A stretch of DNA of 64,000 nt from SXNM01 sp964586155 (lineage in GTDB: Bacteria; Myxococcota_A; UBA9042). Positions 7,584 through 16,912 of this stretch are shown piece after piece (within the stretch, counting starts at the first letter, position 1; each line of letters begins with the position of its first letter). A model generated the notes under the pieces. The model was given only the letters and a program-made list of their open reading frames with translations, ran no database searches and was not told the DNA's origin. A program made the translations under genes and the position numbers. The stretch is taken from assembly GCA_964586155.1 (NCBI GenBank), contig CAZPHC010000029.1, positions 22,738-86,737 of the forward strand, in the 5' to 3' direction.

Positions 7584-10040
7584 TCAGTCGCTGCACTTGG
7601 CGCCGAGGGATTTCGCGAACTTCGGGAAGTACTTCTTGGTGATCTTGCCGTTGGCGCCGCCGATATCGAGCAGACTTCCCGACGGCCACTCGATCTGCTT
7701 GACCCACCACATGTCGCATTGCGAAAGCGTGGTGCTGATGTACTCACCCACGAGCTGACCGAGGACGTAGATGCGCACCGTCGCGACCGAGTCGCCGTAG
7801 CCGTGCGCGTCCCAGTAGTGGACGCCGACGGTGTAGATGGCGCCGTTCTCGGCGTTCTTCAGGTTGAGGTTCTCGGGTCCCCAGCCGTCGGTGTCGTCGA
7901 GATCCAGGCCCGGGTTGTCGTCGATGCTCGGGTCGGTGGAGCCCCAGTTCGGATCGGCGTTGAACCAGAAGCAGTCGTAGAGCGAGTGGAAGAAGGGATC
8001 GACCTTGCCGTCCTTGTCGAGGTCGCCGAGGCAATAGCACGGCTGGGCGCCGCACATCTCGGGCGGATCCTTGCAGATCTTGGTGTCGGAGCTCTTCGAG
8101 TGCGCAAAGTGCAGGTCGAGGTCGGCTCCGGCCCCCATGCCCGTGTCCTTCTTGTCGAGGTCGTCGGGCGTGTCCCACAGCAGCTCGACGTGGATGTCCT
8201 CGTCCGGGATGACCGGCAGCGACAACACGGCCTTCTGGCACGACTTGTTGCCTGCATCGTCGGTGACCTCGAGCTCGAACACGTACTCACCCGCGATGTT
8301 GATCGAGATGACGTCGACCTCGGTACCCGAGAAGTCCTTCTTCTTGGTCTTGGCGCCAAACTGCGGGTCGGCCACGTTGGCGTTGGGCCAGAACAGGTGG
8401 TCGGCCTCACTGCCCTTGGGCTGCTTGGTCACCTTCCACTCGTACTTGACGATCTTCTGGTTCGGGCCGGCGAAGCTCTGCGAACCGACGAGGTGGACCT
8501 CGGTCTGCGGCACGATGAGCTCGCCCTCCAAGCACGACGCGATGGCCGTCGGGCAGTTGGTCGCTGTGCCCCAGCACGAGAGCTCGAGGGTCTTGTCGGT
8601 CTCGATCGTGTTGTCCGCGATGCCGAGCTTGGCGGGGTAGGGCGCTGGCTTGCCGCTCGTCGGATCGACGTACTCGGCCTCGGGCAGGCACTCGACGTTC
8701 ACTTCGACGGCCTCGCCCTGCTTGATGTTCAGGACGTTGTCGGCCGAGACGGGCTTGCCGCCCAGCGCGGCGATCTTCGAGGTGTCGAGCTTGTACACCG
8801 CCTGCTTGTCGTCGCTCAGCGCGAGGCCCGAGACCTCGACCGTCGCGGAGCCGCAGCTCTCGAGCCGCACCTTGCGCGTGCCGACCGTTCCCAGCGGCAC
8901 GAAGCCGAAGTTCACCGCCTTCTGCGGGATCACCTTCAGGCAGGGCACCGATTGGTTGGCGATGAGCTTGGCCGTCTGGGGCGCCGAGCAGTACTTGCTG
9001 CCGCCGGCGGCCGAGACGCATTGGCCCTCCTTGCAGCTGTCGTCGGCGCCGCAAGCGGTGGCCCCGTCATTGCTGAAGACCTTGACCACGTCGAGGAAGC
9101 CGGAGGGATCGGTCGGGCAGATCGTCACGATGATCGGGATCGACTCCTGCGGCGGCACCTCGAGCGGCGGGTCGAAGGTGATGGTCTCGCCGCCCTTGTA
9201 GGTCTTGCCTTCGATCTCGGCGCTCACCGGCTTCGGCAGCGTCTTGGCGAGCTCGATGCGGTTGACCAGCACCGGCGCGTCACCCGAGTTGAGCATCGAG
9301 ACCTTCTTCTCGCCGCAGGCGCCGATCTTGATGATGCCGAAGTCCGCGACCTCGGGGCTCAGCTTGAGCTTGGGCGTGCCCTCCTTGGTCGTCAGGATCG
9401 ACGAGAACGGCGCGTTCTTGTACCGCTCGTCGCCGGGCGCCGAGATGCGCAGCACGGCCTTGCGCACGACGTTGTCGGCCTGCTTGCGGAAGCGGACGTG
9501 GACGACGAGGTTGCCGCTGCGCGTGCCGCTGGTGCAGAACTTGGCGTCGGCGCCATCGGGTACGACCGAGACGACGCCCGCGTCGGCGCAGGGCTTCTCG
9601 GCCCCGTCGACTTCGACCGTGCAGGTGAACGGATCGCTGGTGTCGGTCGCGTTGGCGGGCTTGCTGTAGAGCAGCTCGATCTTCTCGACGCGGAGCTCGA
9701 GGGCTGAGCCGATCTGCGCGGTGTTGCGGATGGTGAACACCGTGTCGAGCGTCGCGTCAGCGGCCAGCGCGCCGGTCGACAGCTGCAGGGTTGCCCCGGT
9801 CGACTGGCTCTTCTCCTGGGCCGCGACGTCCATCACAGGCTTGAGATCGATGCCGAGGTTGCCGCCCGCGCTGGTGGTGCACTTGTCGGCGCCGCCGCCA
9901 CCGCCGCCGCCCGTCGCGTCCGCGCCGTTGCCGTTGCTGGTGTCGTCGCTGCCGCAGGCGGCCAGCGAGGCCGAGAGCGCGGCCACGACCGCGAGCGTCA
10001 GCGCCGCCCGTCGGGATCGATTGTCGATGCGTCGCATCAT
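7584..10040 (-). CDS. ASH/choice-of-anchor-D-type lipoprotein with PKD-like and DUF2135-like C-terminus (paralog 2)
   Basis: Predicted exported lipoprotein of 818 residues. Lipobox SASLAACGSD is followed by an Asn/Gly-rich tether. Several ASH-like repeats follow (for example LKLSPEVADFGIIKIG and VIPQKAVNFGFVPLG). A small Cys-rich insertion (CGADDSCKEGQCVSAAGG) lies between repeats. The C-terminal block matches the paralogs: VPQTEVHLVG, a PKD-like domain (YEWKVTKQPKGS), HVELLWDTPDD, GADLDLHFAHSK, an acidic stretch ending DDTDGWGPENLNL, then YTVGVHYWDAHGYGDS. The tandem ATG at 10040/10037 follows GAGGAG. The gap to paralog 1 is only 37 bp, so co-transcription is very likely. Role unknown; the layout suits a rod-like surface or periplasm-facing protein. 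Confidence 0.88.
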   Translation of the reverse strand: MMRRIDNRSRRAALTLAVVAALSASLAACGSDDTSNGNGADATGGGGGGGADKCTTSAGGNLGIDLKPVMDVAAQEKSQSTGATLQLSTGALAADATLDTVFTIRNTAQIGSALELRVEKIELLYSKPANATDTSDPFTCTVEVDGAEKPCADAGVVSVVPDGADAKFCTSGTRSGNLVVHVRFRKQADNVVRKAVLRISAPGDERYKNAPFSSILTTKEGTPKLKLSPEVADFGIIKIGACGEKKVSMLNSGDAPVLVNRIELAKTLPKPVSAEIEGKTYKGGETITFDPPLEVPPQESIPIIVTICPTDPSGFLDVVKVFSNDGATACGADDSCKEGQCVSAAGGSKYCSAPQTAKLIANQSVPCLKVIPQKAVNFGFVPLGTVGTRKVRLESCGSATVEVSGLALSDDKQAVYKLDTSKIAALGGKPVSADNVLNIKQGEAVEVNVECLPEAEYVDPTSGKPAPYPAKLGIADNTIETDKTLELSCWGTATNCPTAIASCLEGELIVPQTEVHLVGSQSFAGPNQKIVKYEWKVTKQPKGSEADHLFWPNANVADPQFGAKTKKKDFSGTEVDVISINIAGEYVFELEVTDDAGNKSCQKAVLSLPVIPDEDIHVELLWDTPDDLDKKDTGMGAGADLDLHFAHSKSSDTKICKDPPEMCGAQPCYCLGDLDKDGKVDPFFHSLYDCFWFNADPNWGSTDPSIDDNPGLDLDDTDGWGPENLNLKNAENGAIYTVGVHYWDAHGYGDSVATVRIYVLGQLVGEYISTTLSQCDMWWVKQIEWPSGSLLDIGGANGKITKKYFPKFAKSLGAKCSD

Positions 10041-10152
10041 CGTCTCCTCACTCGCCGCGTCATCGCCGAGACCGGCGCCTCCGCGTTCCAGGTTCGCAAA
10101 TCCCCGCGACCAGTGCACGGCCACGGCGAAGTTGCTCGTTCGATCCCGGGAG

Positions 10153-10217
10153 GTTTCGGGGCGCGCAGCCCCTGAAACAGCGAGCCCCCGCGTGCCTTGG
10201 GGCGCGCGAGGGCTCGC
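10153..10217 (-). terminator. Two tandem GC-rich hairpins downstream of paralog 3
   Basis: Just past the stop codon of the gene ending at 10238 are two inverted repeats. One pairs 10180-10187 with 10210-10217 (GCGAGCCC/GGGCTCGC). The other pairs 10153-10162 with 10168-10178 (five plus five base pairs with one bulged T). Neither is followed by a T-run in the minus direction, so they may be RNA-stabilising or Rho-associated structures rather than classical terminators. Confidence 0.4.
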
Positions 10218-10237
10218 GTCGTCAGAGCGTCCCCCGC

Positions 10238-12598
10238 CTACTTCTTGCAGTTCTGCGGGTTGGCACCGGTCTGCGTCGCCGTGAAGGCCGGGTTGGTGTA
10301 GCACTTGGTGATGCACCAATCGCCCTTGGGCTGCCAACGCTTGCCGCCCTTGCACGGGTCGGCGGTCTGGTAGCAGATCTCGACCGGCTCGACGTTGACC
10401 GCAGCCTTGTCGGTGATGAGGTTCGGCCAGTGGATCTTGCCGACGTACCACATGTCCAGCACGTCCATCGGGATCTTGTCGATCTGCACCGCGAGCACGC
10501 CGAAGATGTAGACGTTGACCGTCGCCTCCGACGCGCCGAAGCCGTGGTCGTTCCAGTAGTGGACGCCGACATGGTAGAACGCGGGCTTGGCGATCGTGCC
10601 CTCGGGATCCGAGAGGTTGAGGTTCTCGGGGCCGGCGCCGTCGGTGTCGTCGAGGTCGAGGCTCGGGTCATCGGGCACGGTCGGGTTGGCGTTGCCCCAG
10701 TTCGGGTTGGCGTTGAACCAGAACGTGTCGAAGGGGTTGGCGAACCACGGATCGCCCTTGCCGTCGCAGTCGATGTCCGGGCCCGACGCCAGGTAGTGGG
10801 CGAAGTGCAGGTCCATGTCGGCGCCAGCGGCCGGGCCGGTGTCGGTCTGGTCCGGGTCGGCCGGCGTGTTCCACAGCAGCTCGACGTGGATCGCCTCCTC
10901 CGGGATGACGAGCACGGTGACGCAGGCCGGCGCGCAGCTCTTCTCGTCGTTCTGGTCCCAGACCTCGAGGCAGAACTCGTACTCGCCGGCGGCGTTGGCC
11001 GTGAACGTCGGGTTGGGGAAGGCGCTGCCCGGCACGAAGACCTGGTTGCTGCCGCCCGGCTGCTTGGCCGTCCACTTGTACTTCTTGATCGAACCGCCGC
11101 CCGACGCCGAGCTGTTGTCACCCTTGAGGTGCAGCGCGGTCTGCGGGATGACCTCCTCGCCCTCCTTGATGCTGACCTTGGCGCTCGGGCAGGTCGAGGT
11201 CACGCCCAGGCCGTCGCAGAGCAGCGTGTTCTTGGCCTGGAAGGCGTTCGACGTCACCTTGACCTCGGCGGTGTCGAGCTTCTTGCCGCCGGTGTCGGGG
11301 TCGTTCTGGCTCTCGTCCTCGGGGGTGTAGACGACCTCGAACACGGCCTCGTCGTTGACCGGGATGACCAGCGGCGCTTCCTTGCTCGGGCCGGTCTTGG
11401 CGTCGACGCCGGCGTACTTCGACGCGGTCTTGTCGAACTTCAGCGAGAACTCGCTGCTGTTGCCGGCGTCACCGAACTCGACGCGTGTCACGATGAGGTC
11501 GGCACCGCCGCAGGCCTTGATCCGCACCTCGCGCACGGCCGGCTCGCCGAGCTTGACGCCGCCGAAGCTGAGCTTGCCCGCGGGATCGAGCTGCATGCAG
11601 GGGACCTTCGCGTTGGCGAGGATCGGCACCTGACCGCCGTTGTCCGGGTTCGGGTCGTTGGTGACGAAGGTCAGGGCGCCCTGCTTCTTGTTCGGATCCT
11701 TCGGCGCGAAGCAGACGCTCATGTCGTGCGACGACGACTGGTCGACCGTCAGCGGCGGGTCGAACAGGATCGGCTCGCCCGGCTTGAACTCCTTGGCGGT
11801 ACCGTCGTTGAGCTTGGTGCGCAGCAGGAACACGCTGTCGGCGAGGAAGTCGATCTTCTTGACCTCGAGCACCGCGTCGCCCGTGTTGACGATCTTGAAG
11901 TCCTTGCACACCGAGGTATCGGGCTCGACCTGACCGAACTCGACGTTCTCCGGCAGCTTGATCTTCGGCGAGCCCGACTTGGTGTCGAGGCGGAGCAGGA
12001 AGTCCTTGCTGTAGTAGAGCGGATCGCCGGCGAGCGTGATCCAGACGTTGGCGGTGCGCGCCTGGTCGTCGTAGCGCTTGAAGCGGATGATCAGGTCTTC
12101 CTGGTTGACCCAGCCGTTGTTCGAGATGCCGTTCGGCGCGACGGGGCGCCACTTGCCGGCCATCTGGTCGCATTTGGTGGCGCCGTCGGGGCCGAAGCAC
12201 TCGAACGCCAGCACGTCGGACTCTTGCGGCGACTTGGGCGCGTACTCTACACGAATCTTCTCGATCCTGAGCAGGCCGGCCGCCGCAATGCTCGCGGTGT
12301 TCGTGATGCCGAGCTTGATGTCGAGCGAGTCGCCGGTCTTGACGTTGCCGACCGGCACGGTCACCACGGACGAATACGGCTTGGACAAGCCAGCGCCGTC
12401 GCGGACCTCGATCACGGCCTTGCAGTCGAGGCCGCCGGGCTGGATGCAGCCGGTGTCCTTGCTCCCGCTGCCGCCGCCGCCGCCGCCACCGCCGGTGGAT
12501 CCGCCGGAGCCGTCCGAGGTGGAACCGCAGGCCGCGCTCAACATCAAGGCGCCGAGCATCAGACCGGTGCGGGTGTAGGAGTTCAACGTCTTCATCAT
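10238..12598 (-). CDS. ASH/choice-of-anchor-D-type lipoprotein with PKD-like and DUF2135-like C-terminus (paralog 3)
   Basis: Predicted exported lipoprotein of 786 residues. The signal peptide ends in a lipobox (LMLSAACGST), then comes a Gly-rich tether with long glycine runs. ASH-like repeats make up about residues 50-480 (for example KLPENVEFGQVEP and PAGKLSFGGVKLG). The C-terminal block has VIPQTALHLKG, a PKD-like domain (KYKWTAKQPGGS ... NAAGEYEFCLEVWD), the segment AIHVELLWNTPADPDQ, GADMDLHFAHYL, an Asp-rich loop ending DDTDGAGPENLNL, and FYHVGVHYWNDHGFGAS. An extra Cys-containing tail (CYQTADPCKGG ... CITKCYTN) follows. The AIHVELLWNTP segment matches the paralog at 25246 on the other strand. 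The ATG pair at 12598 follows GAGG. First gene of the left lipoprotein set. Confidence 0.88.
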   Translation of the reverse strand: MMKTLNSYTRTGLMLGALMLSAACGSTSDGSGGSTGGGGGGGGSGSKDTGCIQPGGLDCKAVIEVRDGAGLSKPYSSVVTVPVGNVKTGDSLDIKLGITNTASIAAAGLLRIEKIRVEYAPKSPQESDVLAFECFGPDGATKCDQMAGKWRPVAPNGISNNGWVNQEDLIIRFKRYDDQARTANVWITLAGDPLYYSKDFLLRLDTKSGSPKIKLPENVEFGQVEPDTSVCKDFKIVNTGDAVLEVKKIDFLADSVFLLRTKLNDGTAKEFKPGEPILFDPPLTVDQSSSHDMSVCFAPKDPNKKQGALTFVTNDPNPDNGGQVPILANAKVPCMQLDPAGKLSFGGVKLGEPAVREVRIKACGGADLIVTRVEFGDAGNSSEFSLKFDKTASKYAGVDAKTGPSKEAPLVIPVNDEAVFEVVYTPEDESQNDPDTGGKKLDTAEVKVTSNAFQAKNTLLCDGLGVTSTCPSAKVSIKEGEEVIPQTALHLKGDNSSASGGGSIKKYKWTAKQPGGSNQVFVPGSAFPNPTFTANAAGEYEFCLEVWDQNDEKSCAPACVTVLVIPEEAIHVELLWNTPADPDQTDTGPAAGADMDLHFAHYLASGPDIDCDGKGDPWFANPFDTFWFNANPNWGNANPTVPDDPSLDLDDTDGAGPENLNLSDPEGTIAKPAFYHVGVHYWNDHGFGASEATVNVYIFGVLAVQIDKIPMDVLDMWYVGKIHWPNLITDKAAVNVEPVEICYQTADPCKGGKRWQPKGDWCITKCYTNPAFTATQTGANPQNCKK

Positions 12599-13264
12599 GT
12601 TCGGCCTCGTCGGTCTGCCCCGTCGACTGGGTGACCTTTCGGTCGTGCGCTGGCTGTCTGTCGTCGCTGTGCCCTGGGGGGGCAGACAACGCATCGCGGA
12701 AAGCTAGAGGATGCCACCAGGAGCGTCAACCAAGTCCTTGCTTGGCTGCGGCCTCGCGACACCACCCGATCGGTCTTTGCGCCGGCCCGCCCGCTTCCGT
12801 CACGACCTCGCCAAAAAAATCGTGTTCCGGGCGCTTTGGCCCAAGATGCGCGCCGCCCGCTCCGAACGTCGTCAGGCCCCGTCTGGCGCGGCGCGCGCGG
12901 GGGTGGGGTCCACGGGCGACACCACTCGGCCGAGGGTTGACTTGTGACCGATCGACGCACGACACTACAGGGCCTTTCTGCGGGGCGTTCGTGCGACAGC
13001 GCGACCCGTGGGGCCTTCCGGTCGCGACGATCGGCGGGTTGGCGCGCAACGAGACCGAGGTTCGGGCGAGGCCCGGGCGTGCAGGGGAGGCCGACGGAGA
13101 TTGCCAGCTGACCGAGCCGTTCGGACGTCATCATCGCGGTCGCCGCGATCAGCCGACCTGACGGAAGTGAGCATGGACCCGCAATCAGTCGTCGGACGCC
13201 TCGCATGACGCGGGCGATAGGAATGTGGAGCCGGCGGCAGCCAGCGACACGAGGGAGCACCAGA
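12599..13264. other. Divergent intergenic region, no gene supported
   Basis: About 665 bp between the minus-strand lipoprotein set and the plus-strand Glt-like operon. Short open frames here have no recognisable product or good ribosome-binding site. The left part includes a run of seven A residues around 12813-12820, unusual in this GC-rich DNA. Promoters for both directions should lie here. Confidence 0.5.
12937..12966 (+). promoter_or_regulatory. Possible sigma70-type promoter upstream of the Glt-like operon
   Basis: TTGACT at 12937-12942, followed after 18 bases by GACACT at 12961-12966. The -35 box is good, the -10 box poor. It is about 300 bp upstream of the first gene of the operon. 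Weak candidate. Confidence 0.22.
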
Positions 13265-15097
13265 GTGAGCAACATCACTGCCCATCGAGTTCGCACGACG
13301 AACCTGACCAGCCGACTGTCCGCCCTGGCGGCGCGCGTCACGCCCATCCGGCCCTGGCTGGCCGGTGCGCTCGGCGTCGTGCTGGTCGCCGGCGCGTGCG
13401 ACTCCACCGCGAAGTTCAGCATCCCGGACCGCAAGTTCTCGGATCTGCAGGTGGTCTCGGCGTTCCCCGCCTTCGTCGACGACAGCGGCGGCATCACCCG
13501 CGTCTGCGGCCCGGCGCTCGACAACGAGATCGCGCTCGAGCCCAACGCCGTCGAGTTCACGATGAACTTCGTCTCGACGTCGCTGAAGAACCCGGCCTGC
13601 ACCGGCGACGCCGACCTCTCGATCAAGGAAGGTGAGCTCATCGAGCTCTCGCCGCTGCGCACCTCCGGCGCCAACGCGACCGTCGCCCCGGGCAACTTCA
13701 AGATCCAGCTCGCCTGCGTCGAGCCGCGCACCTCGTCGGTCTCGGGCACCTGCCCCACCGGCATCGAAGGCGATGGCCTGTCGCCGAGCGCGGTCAAGTA
13801 CGAGAGCAACGCCGGCCGCTGCAACCCCAACAAGGCCGAGACCTGGGTCAACGTCGCGCTGCTGCTCGACAACTCCGGCTCGACCTCGGGCCTGGTCGAT
13901 CCGACGACCAACCGCGAGGACAGCAAGCTCGTCGAGACCCCGACCAAGCTCCAGCCCTCCGACCCGAGCGACGCGCGCATCTCGGCCGCGCGCCTGTTCG
14001 TGCAGTCGCTGAACGAGAAGGATCGCGCGATCGCCTACCACTTCGGCGAGAAGTTGACCGACGGCGTCGAAGTCGCCGCGTCGAACAACCTCGGCTGCAT
14101 CGGCGGCAGCAAGGATCTCAAGCCCTGCCTCGAGGACGACGACTGCCCGGGCGGTGCCTGCATCCCCGGCGGCAACCCGAACGGCAACGAACTCGAGCTG
14201 CTCGCGCGCGTCGACGCCGAGAAGAAGGCGTTCGGCAACAAGCCCGAGCACCGCAAGTACCTCTTCGCCGCGCTCGACGATCCCAAGGTCAAGGACGGCG
14301 GCGAGGGCCGCGCGCCGCTATGGAAGGCGCTCTCGGTCGCCTTCGACTTCCTCAAGAACCAGACGGCGCTGCAGAACCGCCACATCGTCGTGCTCACGGA
14401 CGGCCCGGACACCTGCACCCACGGCGAGGACCTGACCTACGTCAGCTCCGACAACAACTGCCGCACGCCCTGCCAGACCGCCGACGTCGACTTCCAGGCG
14501 CTGCGGCAGAAGATGTCGGAGTCGCAGTACCCCGTGACGGTGCACTTCATCCAGTGGCAGTCGGCCGGCTACAAGCAGCCCGACGCCGGCATGATGGAGA
14601 TCGCCTGCCGCACGGGCGGTACCTACCAGTTCCTGAACTTCCAGGAGATGAACCAGGCCAACCTCGACGACCTGAACAAGGCCATGCAGCGCGCCATCTT
14701 CCGCATTCGCTACGCGATGAGCGGCAGCTGGCGCGTCGGCCTGAAGCTCGAGGCCATCAAGGCCCCGCCGATCGGCCAGATCGCGACCGGCGAGATGTAC
14801 GCCGCCAGCGGCTACCTGCAGTTCCAGAACCAGCTCTTCCCGAGCCTGAAGACGCCCTACGAGTACTCGACCAGCTGGCGCTTCAACTTCGACACCGGCA
14901 ACGAGGATCGCCGCGTCATCTTCCGCCGCGCCTGCACTGGCTCGGCGCAGTGCAACGGCACCGACAGCTGCGGCGCCAACCACTGTGACGTCGGCGGCAT
15001 GTGCCGCAAGACCAACGCGCCGAACAAGCTGCCCTGTTCGGGCGGCGTCTGCTGCGACGGTACCTGCAGTGCCGACTGCCCCAGCGCGTGCAAGTGA
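13265..15097 (+). CDS. vWA-domain lipoprotein, CglB-like gliding adhesin candidate
   Basis: Predicted outer-membrane lipoprotein of 610 residues. I chose the GTG at 13265 because GAGGGAG lies seven bases upstream; an ATG at 13205 is in frame but has no such site. The signal ends in lipobox VLVAGAC. A von Willebrand A domain spans about residues 195-480, with the metal-ion-dependent adhesion motif DNSGS at 202-206 and a second loop VVLTDGPDT. The C-terminus is Cys-rich (CDVGGMCRKTNAP, GGVCCDGTCSADCPSACK). CglB of Myxococcus xanthus is a vWA lipoprotein that acts as the focal-adhesion adhesin with GltA/B/C; the next four genes here look like gltB, gltA, gltC and gltD. That context, rather than a database match, supports the call. 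Confidence 0.65.
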   Translation: MSNITAHRVRTTNLTSRLSALAARVTPIRPWLAGALGVVLVAGACDSTAKFSIPDRKFSDLQVVSAFPAFVDDSGGITRVCGPALDNEIALEPNAVEFTMNFVSTSLKNPACTGDADLSIKEGELIELSPLRTSGANATVAPGNFKIQLACVEPRTSSVSGTCPTGIEGDGLSPSAVKYESNAGRCNPNKAETWVNVALLLDNSGSTSGLVDPTTNREDSKLVETPTKLQPSDPSDARISAARLFVQSLNEKDRAIAYHFGEKLTDGVEVAASNNLGCIGGSKDLKPCLEDDDCPGGACIPGGNPNGNELELLARVDAEKKAFGNKPEHRKYLFAALDDPKVKDGGEGRAPLWKALSVAFDFLKNQTALQNRHIVVLTDGPDTCTHGEDLTYVSSDNNCRTPCQTADVDFQALRQKMSESQYPVTVHFIQWQSAGYKQPDAGMMEIACRTGGTYQFLNFQEMNQANLDDLNKAMQRAIFRIRYAMSGSWRVGLKLEAIKAPPIGQIATGEMYAASGYLQFQNQLFPSLKTPYEYSTSWRFNFDTGNEDRRVIFRRACTGSAQCNGTDSCGANHCDVGGMCRKTNAPNKLPCSGGVCCDGTCSADCPSACK

Positions 15098-15165
15098 TGG
15101 ATCGCCGCTGGTTCACCCTCCCGTCCGACGACGGACCCATTCGACCTGACGCCCGGAGCCCTGCC

Positions 15166-15876
15166 ATGCGCCTTTTCCGCCCCGTCGCCGCCCTCGTCTC
15201 GCTGCTCGCCCTGCTGGTGTCGGGCACCGCGTTCGCGGGCGAGGGCAAGCAGCCCATCGACCAAGAGCTCGAGAAGTACTGGAACGTCGAGTTGGCCGTG
15301 CCGACGCTCGACAACGCCCTGTACAAGCGCTCGGGTAGCTTCGAGGCCTCGCTCGGCTTCGGCGTCGTGCCGAACGACTCGTACTACCTGCCGATGCCGC
15401 TCAACGTCCGGCTCGGCTACCACGTCGCCGAGACGGTCGCGATCGAGTTGGCCTTCAGCTACCTGCTGACGCCCAAGAGCGACCTGCTCGACTTCCTCGA
15501 GAGCCCCGGCAACGGTCAGCGCAGCCTGCTCGACGGCGTCATCAAGCCGCCGCGCATGACGATGATGGGCGGCGTGGACCTGGTCTACAGCCCCTTCCAC
15601 GGCAAGGTCGGCGTCTTCGACAAGAAGCTCTCGAGCTTCGACGTCGGCCTCGTGGTCGGCGTCGGCATGATCAACGCCGAAGTCGACACGACCGAGGTCG
15701 AGGACACGATCCCCTCGGAGATCCTGCCAGCCGGTCGCTGGGGTGTGGCGCTGCGCTTCTTCCTCAACCCCTGGTTGACCGTGCGCGCCGACGTGCGCCA
15801 GTTCGTCTACAAGCCCGAAGACGCGCTCCTGTTCCCGGTCGAGATGACGGTGGGCCTCGCCTTCCTGTCGATCTGA
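15166..15876 (+). CDS. Outer-membrane beta-barrel protein, GltB/GltA-like (first of pair)
   Basis: A 236-residue exported protein with a Sec signal (ALLVSGTAFA). The mature part alternates amphipathic strands and is a paralog of the next gene: shared GVVPND motif, a FDVGLVVGVGM strand matching FDLGLVFGIGA, and a closing pattern VRADVRQFVY matching LRVDYRQFFY. In M. xanthus the paired barrels GltB and GltA form the outer-membrane part of the gliding complex and lie next to gltC, as here. The ATG follows GGAG at good spacing. Which of the two corresponds to GltA or GltB cannot be decided by eye. Confidence 0.7.
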   Translation: MRLFRPVAALVSLLALLVSGTAFAGEGKQPIDQELEKYWNVELAVPTLDNALYKRSGSFEASLGFGVVPNDSYYLPMPLNVRLGYHVAETVAIELAFSYLLTPKSDLLDFLESPGNGQRSLLDGVIKPPRMTMMGGVDLVYSPFHGKVGVFDKKLSSFDVGLVVGVGMINAEVDTTEVEDTIPSEILPAGRWGVALRFFLNPWLTVRADVRQFVYKPEDALLFPVEMTVGLAFLSI

Positions 15877-15924
15877 ACCTGATGCCCTCGCCGCCCGGCG
15901 CCATGCGCCCGCGGAGGTAGCCCG

Positions 15925-16866
15925 ATGCGTAAGCTGAGTCTGTTCTCGATGGTCCTGCTCCTGAGCGCGCCCGGCGTGACGTTCGCGCGCGGTCAAGCTG
16001 ACGCCGCCGCCGCCGCTCGTCAGGACGATCCGCCGCCGGACGGCGAAGCCGGCGCTCCGGCCGAAGGCGCGCCCGCCGAGGAGGCCCCTCCCGCCGAGGA
16101 GGCAGCCCCCGCCGAGGAGGCGCCCAAGGAAGCGGCGCCGGCCGAGAAGCCCGCACCGGCCGAGAAGGCCGGCAAGAGCGAGTCGGCTGTCCCGGCCGTC
16201 GGCGGCACCTCGGCGTCCGACTACGGCGTGCGCGACTCGGCGGTGCCGCCGGGTGGCCGCATGGAGTGGGCCGAGCGTCGCCAGATCCGCGTCATCCAGA
16301 AGCGCGACATGCTCAAGGAAGGTCGTCACCAGTTCTCGATCCTCGGCGGCGTCGTGCCGAACGACGACTTCTTCGCCTACATCGACGCCGGCGCCGCCTA
16401 TGACTACTACTTCTCCGAGGACATCGCGCTCGAGCTGCGCGGTGCCTACACCATCCCGCAGAAGACGGCGCTGGAGCAGACGCTGACCCAGCCGCGCCCG
16501 GACGGCCCCGGCCTCGAGGTCCGCCTGCCGCAGACCCTGAACGCCCACATCTCGGCGTCCGCTGCCTGGAACCTCCTGCACGGCAAGCTCGGCTTCTTCT
16601 CGACCCGCCTGACCGAGTTCGACCTCGGCCTCGTCTTTGGCATCGGCGCCGTGCTGACCGAGATCCAGGGCAAGGCGACCGAGCAGAACACCAAGAAGTT
16701 CAGCCCGCAGGGCAACGTCGGCGCGGTGCTCCAGTTCTACCTGGGCTCGCGCTTCGCCCTGCGCGTCGACTACCGCCAGTTCTTCTACCCCGCCGACGGC
16801 GGTGGCGTGTCGTTCCCGATCTCGACCACGCTCGGTCTCTCGTACTTCACCGCGCCCATCGAGTAG
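15925..16866 (+). CDS. Outer-membrane beta-barrel protein with Pro/Ala/Glu linker, GltA/GltB-like (second of pair)
   Basis: A 313-residue protein with a Sec signal (VLLLSAPGVTFA). A low-complexity Pro-Ala-Glu stretch of about 60 residues (repeats of PAEEA and PAEK) probably spans periplasm or cell wall. The barrel domain (about residues 120-313) resembles the preceding gene: GGVVPNDDFF, strand FDLGLVFGIGAVLTEI, and the end strand TTLGLSYFTAPIE. The linker is absent from its neighbour, so the two barrels have diverged in how they might contact periplasmic partners. GGAGG lies just upstream of the ATG. The 48-bp gap to the preceding gene supports a single operon. Confidence 0.7.
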   Translation: MRKLSLFSMVLLLSAPGVTFARGQADAAAAARQDDPPPDGEAGAPAEGAPAEEAPPAEEAAPAEEAPKEAAPAEKPAPAEKAGKSESAVPAVGGTSASDYGVRDSAVPPGGRMEWAERRQIRVIQKRDMLKEGRHQFSILGGVVPNDDFFAYIDAGAAYDYYFSEDIALELRGAYTIPQKTALEQTLTQPRPDGPGLEVRLPQTLNAHISASAAWNLLHGKLGFFSTRLTEFDLGLVFGIGAVLTEIQGKATEQNTKKFSPQGNVGAVLQFYLGSRFALRVDYRQFFYPADGGGVSFPISTTLGLSYFTAPIE

Positions 16867-16912
16867 TCGCGACGTGATTGGCTTGCGAAGTCAGCTTTTT
16901 CGGAGACGCCTC

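Noticed and set aside
7422..9707. Plus-strand open frame opposite lipoprotein paralog 2
   Set aside because: Shadow with no recognisable domain; the minus strand is clearly coding.
10430..12634. Plus-strand open frame opposite lipoprotein paralog 3
   Set aside because: Arg/Val-rich shadow; the minus strand carries a lipobox and paralogous domains.
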